56,794 nt of DNA from Balneolales bacterium (GCA_007120385.1 SKNT01000027.1:1-56794), one strand, 5' to 3'. Positions 17,748 through 27,124 are shown, counted from the first letter of the stretch. A program made the numbers and translations. The notes: generated by a model not told the origin, from the letters alone.

Positions 17748-18689
17748 ATGTCGCATAACAAGGAAAAGAAGGATCACGGCCAGTACGGAAACGCGGACAA
17801 GGCGGAGCGGAATCATGCAACCAGTAGCGACATGGCAGATCAGGGACACGGTTCCCTGTTTCAATCGGTTCGATCTTTTCTGAAACAGGAAGAAGAGACC
17901 TACGGACATTTTCAGATACCGGAACTTCCGCAAAAAAAAGCACCCGCATCGGCAATAGATACAACACCAGAACCGGCCACGGCACTCGAACCGGCCACGA
18001 CTCTCGAACCGGACCCGGAATTCTTACCTGAGAAGTCACCTGCCGGCGGGAGCATGACCGCCGATGCAATCGATGAACGCCCTGTTTACCATAAGGGGGA
18101 GTCAGGCGGCCCTGAAGCCGCGCGCACTCTGGATGAGCTTTTCGAGATATGCCTCAACGCGGACGTGCTTCGTACCGATCTGGCTGACACCAGACTGGTA
18201 TTCGGAACGGGAAACCCGGGTGCCGACCTTATGCTCATCGGAGAAGCGCCGGGTTTACAGGAGGACAAGCAGGGCGAGCCATTCGTCGGAAGGGCGGGCC
18301 AGCTGCTCAACAAGATCCTTGAGGCCATCTCCTTCCGCAGGGAAGATGTGTATATCGCCAACATCCTCAAACACAGACCTCCAAACAACCGGGACCCTCT
18401 TCCTGAAGAGCGAGACCGCAGCCTGCCCTATCTGTACCGGCAGATCGAACTCATCAAGCCGAAACTCATACTCTGCCTTGGCCGAATTTCCGCTCAGACG
18501 CTCCTCAACACTGCGGAGCCAATGAAAAATCTTCGTGGCAGGTTCCATCCATTCCTTGACGGCATTGAGCTCATGGTCACCTTCCATCCTGCTGCACTTC
18601 TGCGAAATCCGGCATGGAAACGCGATACATGGGAGGATGTGCAACTGCTTCGCAAACGGTATGACGAACTGACAGACAGTATCAGGTAA
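17748..18689 (+). CDS. Family 4-like uracil-DNA glycosylase lacking most Fe-S ligands
   Basis: The enzyme would remove uracil from DNA. I choose ATG 17748 (MSHNKEKKD), 55 bases after mtaB; earlier starts overlap mtaB. The product has 313 residues. A disordered acidic, Pro/Glu-rich N-terminus of about 120 residues includes a small repeat. The glycosylase domain follows, with motif A GEAPG at 165-169, EPFVGRAGQLLNKIL, 'RPPNNRDPLPEE', and motif B FHPAALLRNP near 280. Of the four [4Fe-4S] cysteines of classical family 4 enzymes only Cys135 aligns; the others read Ala138, His209 and Arg224/Ser225. This is an alignment by eye. Active-site motifs remain, so activity without a cluster is plausible. 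Confidence 0.88.
   Translation: MSHNKEKKDHGQYGNADKAERNHATSSDMADQGHGSLFQSVRSFLKQEEETYGHFQIPELPQKKAPASAIDTTPEPATALEPATTLEPDPEFLPEKSPAGGSMTADAIDERPVYHKGESGGPEAARTLDELFEICLNADVLRTDLADTRLVFGTGNPGADLMLIGEAPGLQEDKQGEPFVGRAGQLLNKILEAISFRREDVYIANILKHRPPNNRDPLPEERDRSLPYLYRQIELIKPKLILCLGRISAQTLLNTAEPMKNLRGRFHPFLDGIELMVTFHPAALLRNPAWKRDTWEDVQLLRKRYDELTDSIR
17970..18017 (+). repeat. In-frame 18-bp tandem repeat in the UDG linker
   Basis: Two near-identical 18-base units (17970-17987 and 17988-18005) and a partial third (18006-18017) each begin GAACCGG. They encode EPATAL, EPATTL and EPDPEF in the disordered N-terminal region of the glycosylase. The units are whole codons, so copy-number change would keep the frame. 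Confidence 0.7.
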
Positions 18690-18860
18690 TTTTTTCAATC
18701 CGGATAAAGCACGCTTCCCGTTTTTTTTATACCTTTTCCTTCCGGCATTAATGCTGTCGGGAAATCCGGCGATGCACCTCTTTACGGGCAAACCGTCCCT
18801 GAAAACAATTGTGCACAAATCCTTTAAAATCACATCCATGATATTGCATATCATTTAGTT

Positions 18861-20411
18861 ATGGCTAATAAACCGCAAAACAAAACAAGCCGGACTGACA
18901 GTTATGCAAAACTGGAGGTGCAGGGACGCATTCCTCCGCAGGCCGTTGAAATTGAAGAAGCCGTCCTCGGCAGCATGCTGATAGAAGAGCAGGCGGCTTC
19001 GGTTGCCATTGAGATGCTGGAAGAGGATGATTTCTACAAACCGGCCCACCGGTCCATATTCGAAGTGCTTTGCAAGCTATATGAGCGGGACAACCCCCTG
19101 GATCTTCTTACGGTAGAAAACGAATTGCGGGACAGGAATCTGCTTGATACTATCGGTGGAAGCGGCTATCTCACAGATTTGACCCGGTCGGTTAGTTCGG
19201 CTGCAAACATTGAGTACCACTGCCAGATCATAGCCGAAAAAGCTTTGAAAAGGCACCTGATTGTGAGCTGTTCTGATATCATTCAGAATGCCTATGACAG
19301 CACGACTGACTCTTTTGAGGTCCTGGACGGAGCCGAACAGAAAATCTATGACATCACGAACGCCAAAGCACGCGGCGGAAATCGTCCACTGGTTGAAATA
19401 CTCAAAACCACGATCTCATACCTGGAGGAAATCCGGGGCAAGAAACAGGGTATTACGGGGGTTCCAACCGGGCTTGATGTCGACAGCATAACTGCTGGCT
19501 GGCAGAGGGGCGACCTCATCATCATAGCCGCCCGGCCATCCATGGGTAAAACGGCATTTACACTGACCGTTGCCAGAAATGCGGCCCTTAATCAGGACCC
19601 TGACAAGAGAACACCAGTGGCCGTTTTCAGCCTTGAAATGTCAGACCAGGCCCTGGTGCAGCGATTGTTAACCATGGAAGCCCGTGTTGACGCACAAAAG
19701 GCACGAACCGGGAAGCTGGATGACAACGAGTTCAAAAAACTGCTGGAAGCCGCCGGCCGTCTTCACACGGCCCCGATTTTCATTGATGACACGCCCTCCA
19801 TAAGTATCATGGAACTCCGGTCCAAGTGCCGCAGGCTTAAAAGTGAGCATGATGTGGGATTGATCGTTGTCGATTACCTGCAACTGATGACCGGCATGCA
19901 GAACGACCGCCAGAACAGGGAACAGGAGATTGCCGGCATCTCCCGCGGATTGAAAGCACTGGCAAAAGAGATCAATGTGCCGGTGATCGGCCTTTCCCAG
20001 CTCAGCAGGGCTGTGGAACAGCGAGGCGGTGACAAACGTCCACAACTCAGTGACCTGCGCGAATCCGGCTCCATTGAGCAGGATGCTGACGTGGTTTGTT
20101 TCCTGTACCGCCCGGAATACTATAAGATCACTACCGACGACCAGGGCAACTCCACGGAAGGTGTTGCGGAACTGATCGTGGGTAAGCAGCGAAACGGACC
20201 GGTCGGAACGGTGAACCTGCACTTCGTGAAACAATATGCCCGTTTCGAGAATCTGTCACGCGCCTACGGCGATTCATCCTATCTGGCTTCAGATCCATCG
20301 GAAGGTGCCGAGAAGCTGACCGAAGTATCGCAGAATGATGGATCTGATGAAAAAAGAGTCAGGAAAACTGGATTCACCCCTCCTCCCGACGACGAGGAAA
20401 GTCCTTTCTGA
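18861..20411 (+). CDS. dnaB: Replicative DNA helicase DnaB
   Basis: DnaB is the hexameric helicase that unwinds DNA at the replication fork. The 516-residue protein has the N-terminal domain (about 25-130, starting 'PPQAVEIEEAVLGSML') and a RecA-like C-terminal domain. The latter contains Walker A ARPSMGKTA (about 225-233), Walker B 'LIVVDYLQLM' (about 334-343) and the DnaB motif 'LSDLRESGSIEQDADVV' (about 394-410). No intein interrupts it. The last 50 residues are a charged tail. The gap 18690-18860 upstream (171 bases) has a run of eight T at about 18719-18727 but no clear hairpin. The 3' end overlaps the convergent glycosyltransferase by 38 bases. Confidence 0.97.
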   Translation: MANKPQNKTSRTDSYAKLEVQGRIPPQAVEIEEAVLGSMLIEEQAASVAIEMLEEDDFYKPAHRSIFEVLCKLYERDNPLDLLTVENELRDRNLLDTIGGSGYLTDLTRSVSSAANIEYHCQIIAEKALKRHLIVSCSDIIQNAYDSTTDSFEVLDGAEQKIYDITNAKARGGNRPLVEILKTTISYLEEIRGKKQGITGVPTGLDVDSITAGWQRGDLIIIAARPSMGKTAFTLTVARNAALNQDPDKRTPVAVFSLEMSDQALVQRLLTMEARVDAQKARTGKLDDNEFKKLLEAAGRLHTAPIFIDDTPSISIMELRSKCRRLKSEHDVGLIVVDYLQLMTGMQNDRQNREQEIAGISRGLKALAKEINVPVIGLSQLSRAVEQRGGDKRPQLSDLRESGSIEQDADVVCFLYRPEYYKITTDDQGNSTEGVAELIVGKQRNGPVGTVNLHFVKQYARFENLSRAYGDSSYLASDPSEGAEKLTEVSQNDGSDEKRVRKTGFTPPPDDEESPF

Positions 20412-21519
20412 TTCGTTCGAAAATCTCGTCGTATTTTTCAATGAATCGGCTCCAGTCCAGATCCCGGTTCACCGACTGAAGTGTTGACAGAGGCAGCTTC
20501 TTGTATGTGCCGTCCAGCAGTTTTTTCATTTTCCGGAAAAGATCCGTTTCATCATCATAGAATACCGGGCCGTGCAGCAGTGGCTCCTGCAGGGTCTTGG
20601 GAATCACTTCAGGATAAGTCAGGCTTCGCGGAAGCATGGGATGGCAGCCGCAGTAGACGGCTTCCATTATAGCCGTACAGAAGAATTCATGCTGCGAAGT
20701 GGAAACCACAAAATCCCCCTTCTGCAGCAATTCGGCATAATGGTCCGTGTTCTCGACAAACCCGAAGTGGAGAATCCGGCTTCCGTAACGTTTCCAGGCC
20801 TGTTCAAACAATTCTGCATGGTCGTGGTGATGGTCCCCGGCCAGAATCAGGTCAAACATGCATTCGGCATCATCAAGCTTGTCTATCACCCTGAAAAATT
20901 TCTCCGGGTCCTTGTCAAATGACCAGCGCTGATTCCACACAACCACCGGCCGCGCATTCGGCGCTCTGCGCCGGCGCTTTTGCACGGCACCATCAAATAC
21001 TTTCAGATTCAGCCCCGGATAAAGCAGGTCTGACTTCGCGGCAATTTTTCCTATGGATTCCGACTGCTGATAATCCGGAAAACGAGCCAGGAGACCCGGC
21101 AAGGCATCCAGAAATGACTTTTTGTGGAAATTGGAATTAAAATATACATAATCCGCGGCAAGAACACTCAGATAGTTGATGTAACAATAGGTAATGTCCC
21201 GCTCTTCTGATTCCGGAACCGGCTGTGTCAGCTGATTTTCATGCATGTACAGCACAATAGGGACTGAGGCAAATCTCGGATTTGTCAGGGCGATGAAAGC
21301 CGGGAGATTGGTCATGCTGCTTGCAAAGACAAGGTCAATATCCTCCCGGATCAGTTCGGTTTTTTCAGCAAGGGTTACGGCGCCTCCGCTCATCCGCCAT
21401 TTCCAGTGGCTGCCCTTCATGGTAGCCGTGAAAATACGATGGCGGGAGTGCTCCCGGAGTCCTTCAATGAAAGCACGGTGCGATCCTCCGAGAAAGGGCT
21501 CAACCAGCAGGATGTTCAT
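20374..21519 (-). CDS. DUF3524 glycosyltransferase, tRNA-queuosine mannosyltransferase-like
   Basis: The protein has 381 residues. The N-terminal DUF3524 domain (about 1-165) starts MNILLVEPFLGGSHRAFIEG and contains 'HWKWRMSGGA', 'MHENQLTQPV' and 'FNSNFHKKSFLDALP'. A GT4-type C-terminal domain has 'WNQRWSFDKDPEKFFRVI' and 'STSQHEFFCTAIMEAVYCG', with the Glu pair used to bind the sugar nucleotide. The same architecture defines animal GTDC1/QTMAN, shown to mannosylate queuosine in tRNA-Asp. Bacterial members are widespread and usually named by similarity. Queuosine synthesis genes are not visible here, so the substrate is inferred. It lies 6 bases after the nucleotidase stop, in one leftward unit with it, glgC and glgA. 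Confidence 0.85.
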   Translation of the reverse strand: MNILLVEPFLGGSHRAFIEGLREHSRHRIFTATMKGSHWKWRMSGGAVTLAEKTELIREDIDLVFASSMTNLPAFIALTNPRFASVPIVLYMHENQLTQPVPESEERDITYCYINYLSVLAADYVYFNSNFHKKSFLDALPGLLARFPDYQQSESIGKIAAKSDLLYPGLNLKVFDGAVQKRRRRAPNARPVVVWNQRWSFDKDPEKFFRVIDKLDDAECMFDLILAGDHHHDHAELFEQAWKRYGSRILHFGFVENTDHYAELLQKGDFVVSTSQHEFFCTAIMEAVYCGCHPMLPRSLTYPEVIPKTLQEPLLHGPVFYDDETDLFRKMKKLLDGTYKKLPLSTLQSVNRDLDWSRFIEKYDEIFERIRKDFPRRREEG

Positions 21520-21525
21520 GTGATG

Positions 21526-23292
21526 TCAGTATGCAAGATGCCAGTTTTCTTCGAATACGTCATCGTGCTGCAGGACTTCTTTCTCCTGGATAAATTCAAG
21601 TATCATATCACCAACGGAACGGTCTATGGTCATGAGCACAGGTGCATCCTGAAGCATATCAAATCCGCCGCCGCCTTCGGCCCGGTAGGAATTGACGGCA
21701 AGGGTGAAGCGGTCATCATCGGCAACAGGTTCTTCTTCATACGTCAGTTTTGTGACACGTTCCCCCGGAGGGTTTCTCAGGTCCAGCACATAGTGCACTC
21801 CGGCCAGCATGTCAAAGTTGAAACCCGGCCATCCCCTGTTCACAACCGGCCTCCCATGCTCATCGGTTTCACTGGTGTAATATTGGGATGTGTGTTCCAG
21901 AAAACTCCTTATCTGCTCTCCCGTAACCTCAAGCTTGTAAAGTGTGTTGTAATACGGGTAGAGCAGGGCAATGTCGCCACGTGTTACAGCCCCGGGTCCG
22001 AAAGTTACCGATGTGTTGAATGCGGCTGCCGCGGAAAGCTGCGCACCGGTCTGCTTTTTCTGTACGGTCTGGATGAGATCGATGATCGGGGTGTCTGTAC
22101 GCCGTGCTTCCCGGGCTGACCAGACGTCATCAGTCTCGGCCATGGTCTCGGTTACAAAAGCAACCACATCCTCATGCGCTTCACGGGTCAGGGCAACGAT
22201 ATCCGGATGTTCCCTGACATTTTCCACACTGTGATTGACTGTCGAAATACCGGCAACCCGGACCGATCCGTCCTCATTCCGGACCAGTTTCAACTCTGCA
22301 ACACCCAGATGCGAGGCCCATCTTCCAGGCTGAATTACCCCCACTTCTCTTCCTTCGGCACCTTCCAGCACAACATCATCTATGGTGCGGTGCGTATGCC
22401 CGAGCACCAGCAGGTCCACACCCGGCACCTGTTCACCCACAGCCCTACCGAAATTCTCGTCTCCAAGATCTTCGCGATGATAACTTGTGCCGCCATCCAG
22501 TCCGGAGTGAGCAAGAATGATGACCAAATCAGCCCGGTGCTCCTCCCGCACTTCCTGCACAAACCGATGGGCCGCTTCCAGCCCGTCACCAAAATCCAGT
22601 ATTCCTTCAACACGGGGCCTGTCCCAGACGGCGGATCCGGGTGTTGTAAGTCCGACAACAGCAACGCGGATTCCCGCCATATCCCTGATGACATAGGGCG
22701 GATAGGCTGGCTCATCGGTGCCGTGATGGTATATGTTTGCGCCAATAACTGGTGTGCTGGTCATTCCGATTTGCCTGTTCAGATAATCCAGACCGAAGTT
22801 GAACTCGTGATTACCCAGGACAATGGCATCAAATTCCAAGTGGTCGGTTACCGCCAGAAACGGGTAGTGACGATTCAGTGGATCGTGCATGGCAAAAAAC
22901 TCGGCGAAAGGATTGCCCTGAAGCCAGTCGCCAGCATCAAGCAGCAACGTATGTTCGTGAACCGATCGAACGGAGTCCACCAGCGTGGCAACTTTGGAGA
23001 GTGCATAGCGGACTTCCTCCCTGTCGCGGTAATAGTCCCAGGCTCTCACCCATCCATGCACATCAGCCGTTGCCATCACCGTAATTTTCAGGGAATCCCC
23101 GCTTTCCGGAAACCCGCTTTGATGGGCGCTCTGCTCCTGGCCGCAGTTTGCCAGACCGGCAAGCAAGAAAAGACAGACCGGCACTCGAAACACGTGTTTC
23201 CATGTAACAGGAAACAATGCTGCTGTCATCAGGATTATTTTCAAAACCTTGCAGTTTGTCATTACAGCTTCCAAAGATTTCGGCTCATTCAA
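21526..23292 (-). CDS. 5'-nucleotidase / 2',3'-cyclic phosphodiesterase family lipoprotein
   Basis: This 588-residue protein has a lipobox (LAGLANC, Cys about 50), so it is likely anchored to a membrane outside the cytoplasm. The metallophosphoesterase domain shows all metal motifs: TADVHGW, DAGDWLQGN, GNHEFNFG, LAHSGLDGG and GHTHRT. The C-terminal 5'-nucleotidase domain has 'GDIALLYPYYNTLYKLEVTG' and 'GWPGFNFDMLAGVHYVLDL'. It would release phosphate from extracellular nucleotides or nucleotide sugars. The listed start is TTG at 23292, overlapping the glgC stop by 4 nt. ATG codons at 23262 and 23229 are in frame, and the latter gives the most normal lipoprotein signal. Confidence 0.9.
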   Translation of the reverse strand: MNEPKSLEAVMTNCKVLKIILMTAALFPVTWKHVFRVPVCLFLLAGLANCGQEQSAHQSGFPESGDSLKITVMATADVHGWVRAWDYYRDREEVRYALSKVATLVDSVRSVHEHTLLLDAGDWLQGNPFAEFFAMHDPLNRHYPFLAVTDHLEFDAIVLGNHEFNFGLDYLNRQIGMTSTPVIGANIYHHGTDEPAYPPYVIRDMAGIRVAVVGLTTPGSAVWDRPRVEGILDFGDGLEAAHRFVQEVREEHRADLVIILAHSGLDGGTSYHREDLGDENFGRAVGEQVPGVDLLVLGHTHRTIDDVVLEGAEGREVGVIQPGRWASHLGVAELKLVRNEDGSVRVAGISTVNHSVENVREHPDIVALTREAHEDVVAFVTETMAETDDVWSAREARRTDTPIIDLIQTVQKKQTGAQLSAAAAFNTSVTFGPGAVTRGDIALLYPYYNTLYKLEVTGEQIRSFLEHTSQYYTSETDEHGRPVVNRGWPGFNFDMLAGVHYVLDLRNPPGERVTKLTYEEEPVADDDRFTLAVNSYRAEGGGGFDMLQDAPVLMTIDRSVGDMILEFIQEKEVLQHDDVFEENWHLAY

Positions 23293-24560
23293 ATAACCGT
23301 TCCGTCTTTGATGATTCCATTTTTTTCGACCACTACTATCCCGTCTACAATGGAGTAGTTGTCATTACGAGAATTCTCCAGGTGATCTCCACCGACAATC
23401 CTGACATTGTTACCGATGCGGGCATTTTTGTCTATAATGGCGCGCTCTATGTAGCAGCTGGCTCCGATTCCACGACCAGGCATTTCGGGATTATATTCTT
23501 GAATTTCTTCAATGGACGGATACATGTCGTTACCCATGATAATTGATTCCTTTATCTCAGTCTTTAAACCGATACGCGAGCGGATACCAATAACGGAGTG
23601 TGTAATGGACTCTGCTTCTATGACACATCCTTCGGCAATTAGGGAGCGATCCGTGCTGGTTCCAAACATTTTCGTGGGCGGAAGCAGCCGGGGTCTGGTA
23701 AAGATTCTTTTGCCTGTGGCATAGAGATCAAACTGTGGAAGCGGATCCGCAAGTTCCAGATTGGCATCATAAAAGGACCGGATGGTTCCAATATCGGTCC
23801 AATAGCCGGTGTATTTGTAACTTGCCACACTCATTTTGGAAGTTATGGCCTGGGGGATGATCTCCTTTCCGAAATCAAGTGCTTCGGGACTATCGTTGAG
23901 AAGGTTCCACAGAGTCTCCTTGTTGAAGACATAAATACCCATTGAAGCCAGATATACCTTGCCTTGTGCTTTCATTTCATCCGGCACCTCAGACTCCCAA
24001 CCGGGTAGCTGATCTGCGGTCGGTTTCTCGATGAAACTGGTGATCATTCCATTGTCATCGGTTTTCATAATGCCGAAACTCGTGGCATCGCTGGCATTTA
24101 CGGGAATGGTACCGATGGTCACCTCTGCATTGTGATCATTGTGCTCTTTCATCATCTCCCGGTAGTCCATCTGATAGAGCTGGTCTCCGGAAAGAATGAG
24201 TATCTTGTCGGCCCTGTGGTTTTGCAGGTAGCGAAAGGTCTGCCTGACGGCGTCCGCCGTTCCCTGGTACCACTGATGTGAGCTTGGAGTTTGTTCTGCC
24301 GCAAGGATATCAACAAATCCTCTTGAGAAATGATCGAAGTGAAATGTGTTTTTAATGTGCTGATTCAGCGATGCGGAGTTGAACTGGGTGAGTACATAGA
24401 TCTGGCGGATATCTGAGTGGAGGCAATTAGAAATGGGAATGTCCACAAGCCGGTATTTTCCGCCGACCGGCACGGCGGGTTTGGACCTGTTTTTCGTCAA
24501 TGGAAACAGACGGCTTCCTGCTCCGCCACCCAAAATTACAGCTATCGTTGATTCCTTCAT
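23289..24560 (-). CDS. glgC: Glucose-1-phosphate adenylyltransferase
   Basis: GlgC makes ADP-glucose from glucose-1-phosphate and ATP, the committed step of glycogen synthesis. I start at ATG 24560-24558 because GGAGAAG lies 5 bases upstream, one of the few clear Shine-Dalgarno sites here; a GTG two codons earlier is also open. The product has 423 residues. The nucleotide-binding block reads 'ILGGGAGSRLFPLTKNRSKP', followed by 'VGGKYRLVDIPISNCLHS', 'WYQGTADAVRQ', 'ILSGDQLYQMDY' and 'FIEKP'. A left-handed beta-helix domain follows at the C-terminus. It is next to glgA (2-base gap). Confidence 0.96.
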   Translation of the reverse strand: MKESTIAVILGGGAGSRLFPLTKNRSKPAVPVGGKYRLVDIPISNCLHSDIRQIYVLTQFNSASLNQHIKNTFHFDHFSRGFVDILAAEQTPSSHQWYQGTADAVRQTFRYLQNHRADKILILSGDQLYQMDYREMMKEHNDHNAEVTIGTIPVNASDATSFGIMKTDDNGMITSFIEKPTADQLPGWESEVPDEMKAQGKVYLASMGIYVFNKETLWNLLNDSPEALDFGKEIIPQAITSKMSVASYKYTGYWTDIGTIRSFYDANLELADPLPQFDLYATGKRIFTRPRLLPPTKMFGTSTDRSLIAEGCVIEAESITHSVIGIRSRIGLKTEIKESIIMGNDMYPSIEEIQEYNPEMPGRGIGASCYIERAIIDKNARIGNNVRIVGGDHLENSRNDNYSIVDGIVVVEKNGIIKDGTVI

Positions 24561-24562
24561 GA

Positions 24563-26005
24563 TCACTTCTCCTTGATTAATGATGTGTACAGGTTATGAT
24601 ACTTTCCGGCTGAGCTATGCCAGGAGAAATCTTTGGATATTGCTCTTTTCTGAAGATTGCTCATGAGGTGTTTGTCATGAAAAATGCTTGCTGCCCTGCT
24701 GATAGCCTGAAAGGCATCATCCAGATTGAATTGATCAAACAAAATTCCGTAACCGTCCGGCTGTGAAAAATCCTTAACCGTATCCCTGAGCCCCCCGATG
24801 CTTCTTACGATGGGCAGGGTTCCATATCTCATAGCGTACATCTGATTAAGGCCGCAGGGCTCCACTCTTGAGGGCATGATCAGGAAGTCACTGCCCGCAT
24901 ACATGCGATGCGCAAGCTGTTCGTTATAGGTCAGCGAAGCATCAAAAAAGTTCACATATCGACCTTTCATTTCCCTGAACCTGTTGTGGAGCCATGGCTC
25001 GCCGGTTCCAAGAATGAGAAAACTGCCTTTCAGTCCGGTCTCAAGAAAACGGATGATCAGGTCTGGCAGCAGATCGGCTCCCTTTTCATCCACCAGCCTT
25101 CCAATAAATGAAAAAAGAGGAAGGTTCGGGTCAAATCCAAACTCATTGCAAATCCATTCCTTGTTTCTTGCCTTTCCCCCGGTAAATGTCTCCTGGTCAA
25201 AGTTTTCGACGATCAGCGGATCCGATTCCGGATTCCATACATCCGTATCTATTCCGTTGATGATTCCGTGAGATTTCTTCTGTTCATAGGAAAGCAATGG
25301 CTCCAGACCTTTGCAGGAGTGCTGGAGTTCGTGAAGATAGGATTCCGAAACCGTAGTAATGCTCCAGGCAGTCCGGATACCGGCTGAGAGGGCGTTCATC
25401 CGTCCGTTCCAGTATAGAAACCCTTCCCGTTCCGAGTCGATTTTAGGCAGGAGAAATCGCTTCTGAGGATCATACCATCCCTGGTAATGGCCATTGTGAA
25501 TGGTGAGCACCGAGGGGATGGTGCGAAATTCGTGATAAACCGGGGAGCTGTTCATCAGAAACGGGATCAATGCAGTATGATGATCATGGCAATGTATGAT
25601 ATCCGGTTTTTTACTGAACGATTTAAGCCAGTCCAGCACCGCAATTTGAAATGCAGCAAAACGCTCGAACTCATCCCAGTACGGATAGTCGCTATTCGGA
25701 TCGATATAAATCCCCGGTCTGTCAAGACGGCCAGGGATATCCACGAGATATATTGGAAAACCAAGCACCCCACCCGCTTCCCGGACAATCCGGTATTCAA
25801 ATCGTTCCTCACCTAACAGGGCAACACCACTGTGTACGGTGTCCAGCTGGTGATTGCGCACCCATTCATTGTCAAAATGCGGCATGACAACCCATGAATC
25901 GACATCAAACTGCTGCAAATATTTTGGAAGCGCACCTACCACATCGGCAAGGCCTCCGGCTTTGGCAACCGGGTAACACTCAAAACTTATATGAATTACC
26001 TGCAT
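24563..26005 (-). CDS. glgA: Glycogen synthase (ADP-glucose)
   Basis: GlgA (family GT5) extends alpha-1,4-glucan from ADP-glucose. The 480-residue protein begins with 'HISFECYPVAKAGGLADVVG', which contains the ADP-glucose-binding KxGGL motif at about 15-19. It also has 'HCHDHHTALIP' (about 141-151), 'GIINGIDTDVWNPESD' (about 247-262), 'IGRLVDEKGADLLPDLI', and the C-terminal 'MPSRVEPCGLNQMYAMRYGT' with the catalytic Glu. Start is ATG 26005. It heads the leftward unit with glgC. A branching enzyme is not in the window. The 207-base gap to the divergent ABC gene (26006-26212) is AT-rich and should hold both promoters, but I see no convincing match. Confidence 0.95.
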   Translation of the reverse strand: MQVIHISFECYPVAKAGGLADVVGALPKYLQQFDVDSWVVMPHFDNEWVRNHQLDTVHSGVALLGEERFEYRIVREAGGVLGFPIYLVDIPGRLDRPGIYIDPNSDYPYWDEFERFAAFQIAVLDWLKSFSKKPDIIHCHDHHTALIPFLMNSSPVYHEFRTIPSVLTIHNGHYQGWYDPQKRFLLPKIDSEREGFLYWNGRMNALSAGIRTAWSITTVSESYLHELQHSCKGLEPLLSYEQKKSHGIINGIDTDVWNPESDPLIVENFDQETFTGGKARNKEWICNEFGFDPNLPLFSFIGRLVDEKGADLLPDLIIRFLETGLKGSFLILGTGEPWLHNRFREMKGRYVNFFDASLTYNEQLAHRMYAGSDFLIMPSRVEPCGLNQMYAMRYGTLPIVRSIGGLRDTVKDFSQPDGYGILFDQFNLDDAFQAISRAASIFHDKHLMSNLQKRAISKDFSWHSSAGKYHNLYTSLIKEK

Positions 26006-26212
26006 GTGAAACTTTTTACTGTAAAAACCGTAATTATTGGGTTAATCGAACAAAATCCGGAAAAACAGGCTGATTGAAAAACAGCCGCCACCGGTCAGGA
26101 GGCAATCTCAGATGCCCCATTTTACAGGTATATAAGAAATTCAAAGACTATCTTACAAACTTTATTTTCCCGATTTTTTCATGCTTCATACAACTTATAA
26201 CAGTTACCATCC

Positions 26213-27124
26213 ATGAGTGATTCCATAGTCGAGTTTGATGGTGTTACAAAGCAGTTTGGCGACTATCGTGCTGTTGACAACGTTAGCTTTGAGGTAAAAA
26301 AGGGTCGTATTTTCGGCCTGCTTGGCCCCAATGGCGCAGGCAAAACCACCAGTATCCGAATGCTGACCTGTATTCTCAAGCAGGATTCCGGCAGCATTCG
26401 GCTGTTCGGCATCCATGCAGGACCTGAAACCCAGGCCCGGCTGGGCTATCTTCCGGAAGAACGTGGTTTGTACAAGAAAATGAAGGTCGGCGAACAGCTG
26501 GTCTATCTTGCCCGTCTGCGCGGGCTCTCCTACCAAGATGCAAAGCAACGCATTCGTTACTGGCTCGAACGCTTTGAAGCATACGGCTGGATTGGGCAGG
26601 AAGTAGGTGAACTCTCCAAGGGTATGCAGCAAAAAATCCAGTTTGTGGCCACTATTGCCCATGATCCCGACTGTCTCATTTTTGACGAACCGTTCAGCGG
26701 TCTGGACCCAATCAACAGTGAAATGCTCAAGGAAGTGATCCTGGAGCTCAGAGATGCCGGCAAAACCATTTTATTCGCCACTCACAGAATGGAACAGGTG
26801 GAGCAGCTGTGCGACGACATCGCACTGTTCAACAAGGGTCGGCTTATCCTCAATGGCGATCTGAATGAGATTCGTGCTTCTTATGGCCATAACAGTATCA
26901 AATTGCGGTTTACTGGTGACAGCCGGTTCCTGTCCGATCTCAAATATGTACGCATTAACAACAGATCCACCAACTTTGCGGAAATAAGACTGCTGGATGG
27001 TGCCGATGATCAGGTCATTTTGCGCGAAGCCCAGAAACATGTGCGAATCAAGGGTTTTGAACTTGTACAGCCAAGCATACAGGAAATATTCATCGACTCG
27101 GTGTCGAGGGAGGTGTCGTCATGA
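26213..27124 (+). CDS. ABC transporter ATP-binding protein (NatA type)
   Basis: This 303-residue ATPase has Walker A GPNGAGKTT (about 39-47), the signature ELSKGMQQK (about 131-139), Walker B 'CLIFDEPFSGLDP' (about 154-166) and the switch His in 'FATHRMEQ'. A C-terminal DUF4162-type domain (about 215-300) is typical of ATPases paired with Nat/ABC-2 permeases. It is coupled to the permease gene by a 4-nt ATGA overlap at 27121-27124. Family members export sodium, drugs or lipids; the cargo cannot be read from sequence. Confidence 0.93.
   Translation: MSDSIVEFDGVTKQFGDYRAVDNVSFEVKKGRIFGLLGPNGAGKTTSIRMLTCILKQDSGSIRLFGIHAGPETQARLGYLPEERGLYKKMKVGEQLVYLARLRGLSYQDAKQRIRYWLERFEAYGWIGQEVGELSKGMQQKIQFVATIAHDPDCLIFDEPFSGLDPINSEMLKEVILELRDAGKTILFATHRMEQVEQLCDDIALFNKGRLILNGDLNEIRASYGHNSIKLRFTGDSRFLSDLKYVRINNRSTNFAEIRLLDGADDQVILREAQKHVRIKGFELVQPSIQEIFIDSVSREVSS

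Noticed and set aside
22174-23358. 394-residue plus-strand frame opposite the 5'-nucleotidase gene
   Set aside because: The minus-strand product has all metallophosphoesterase motifs; the plus frame has none of any family.
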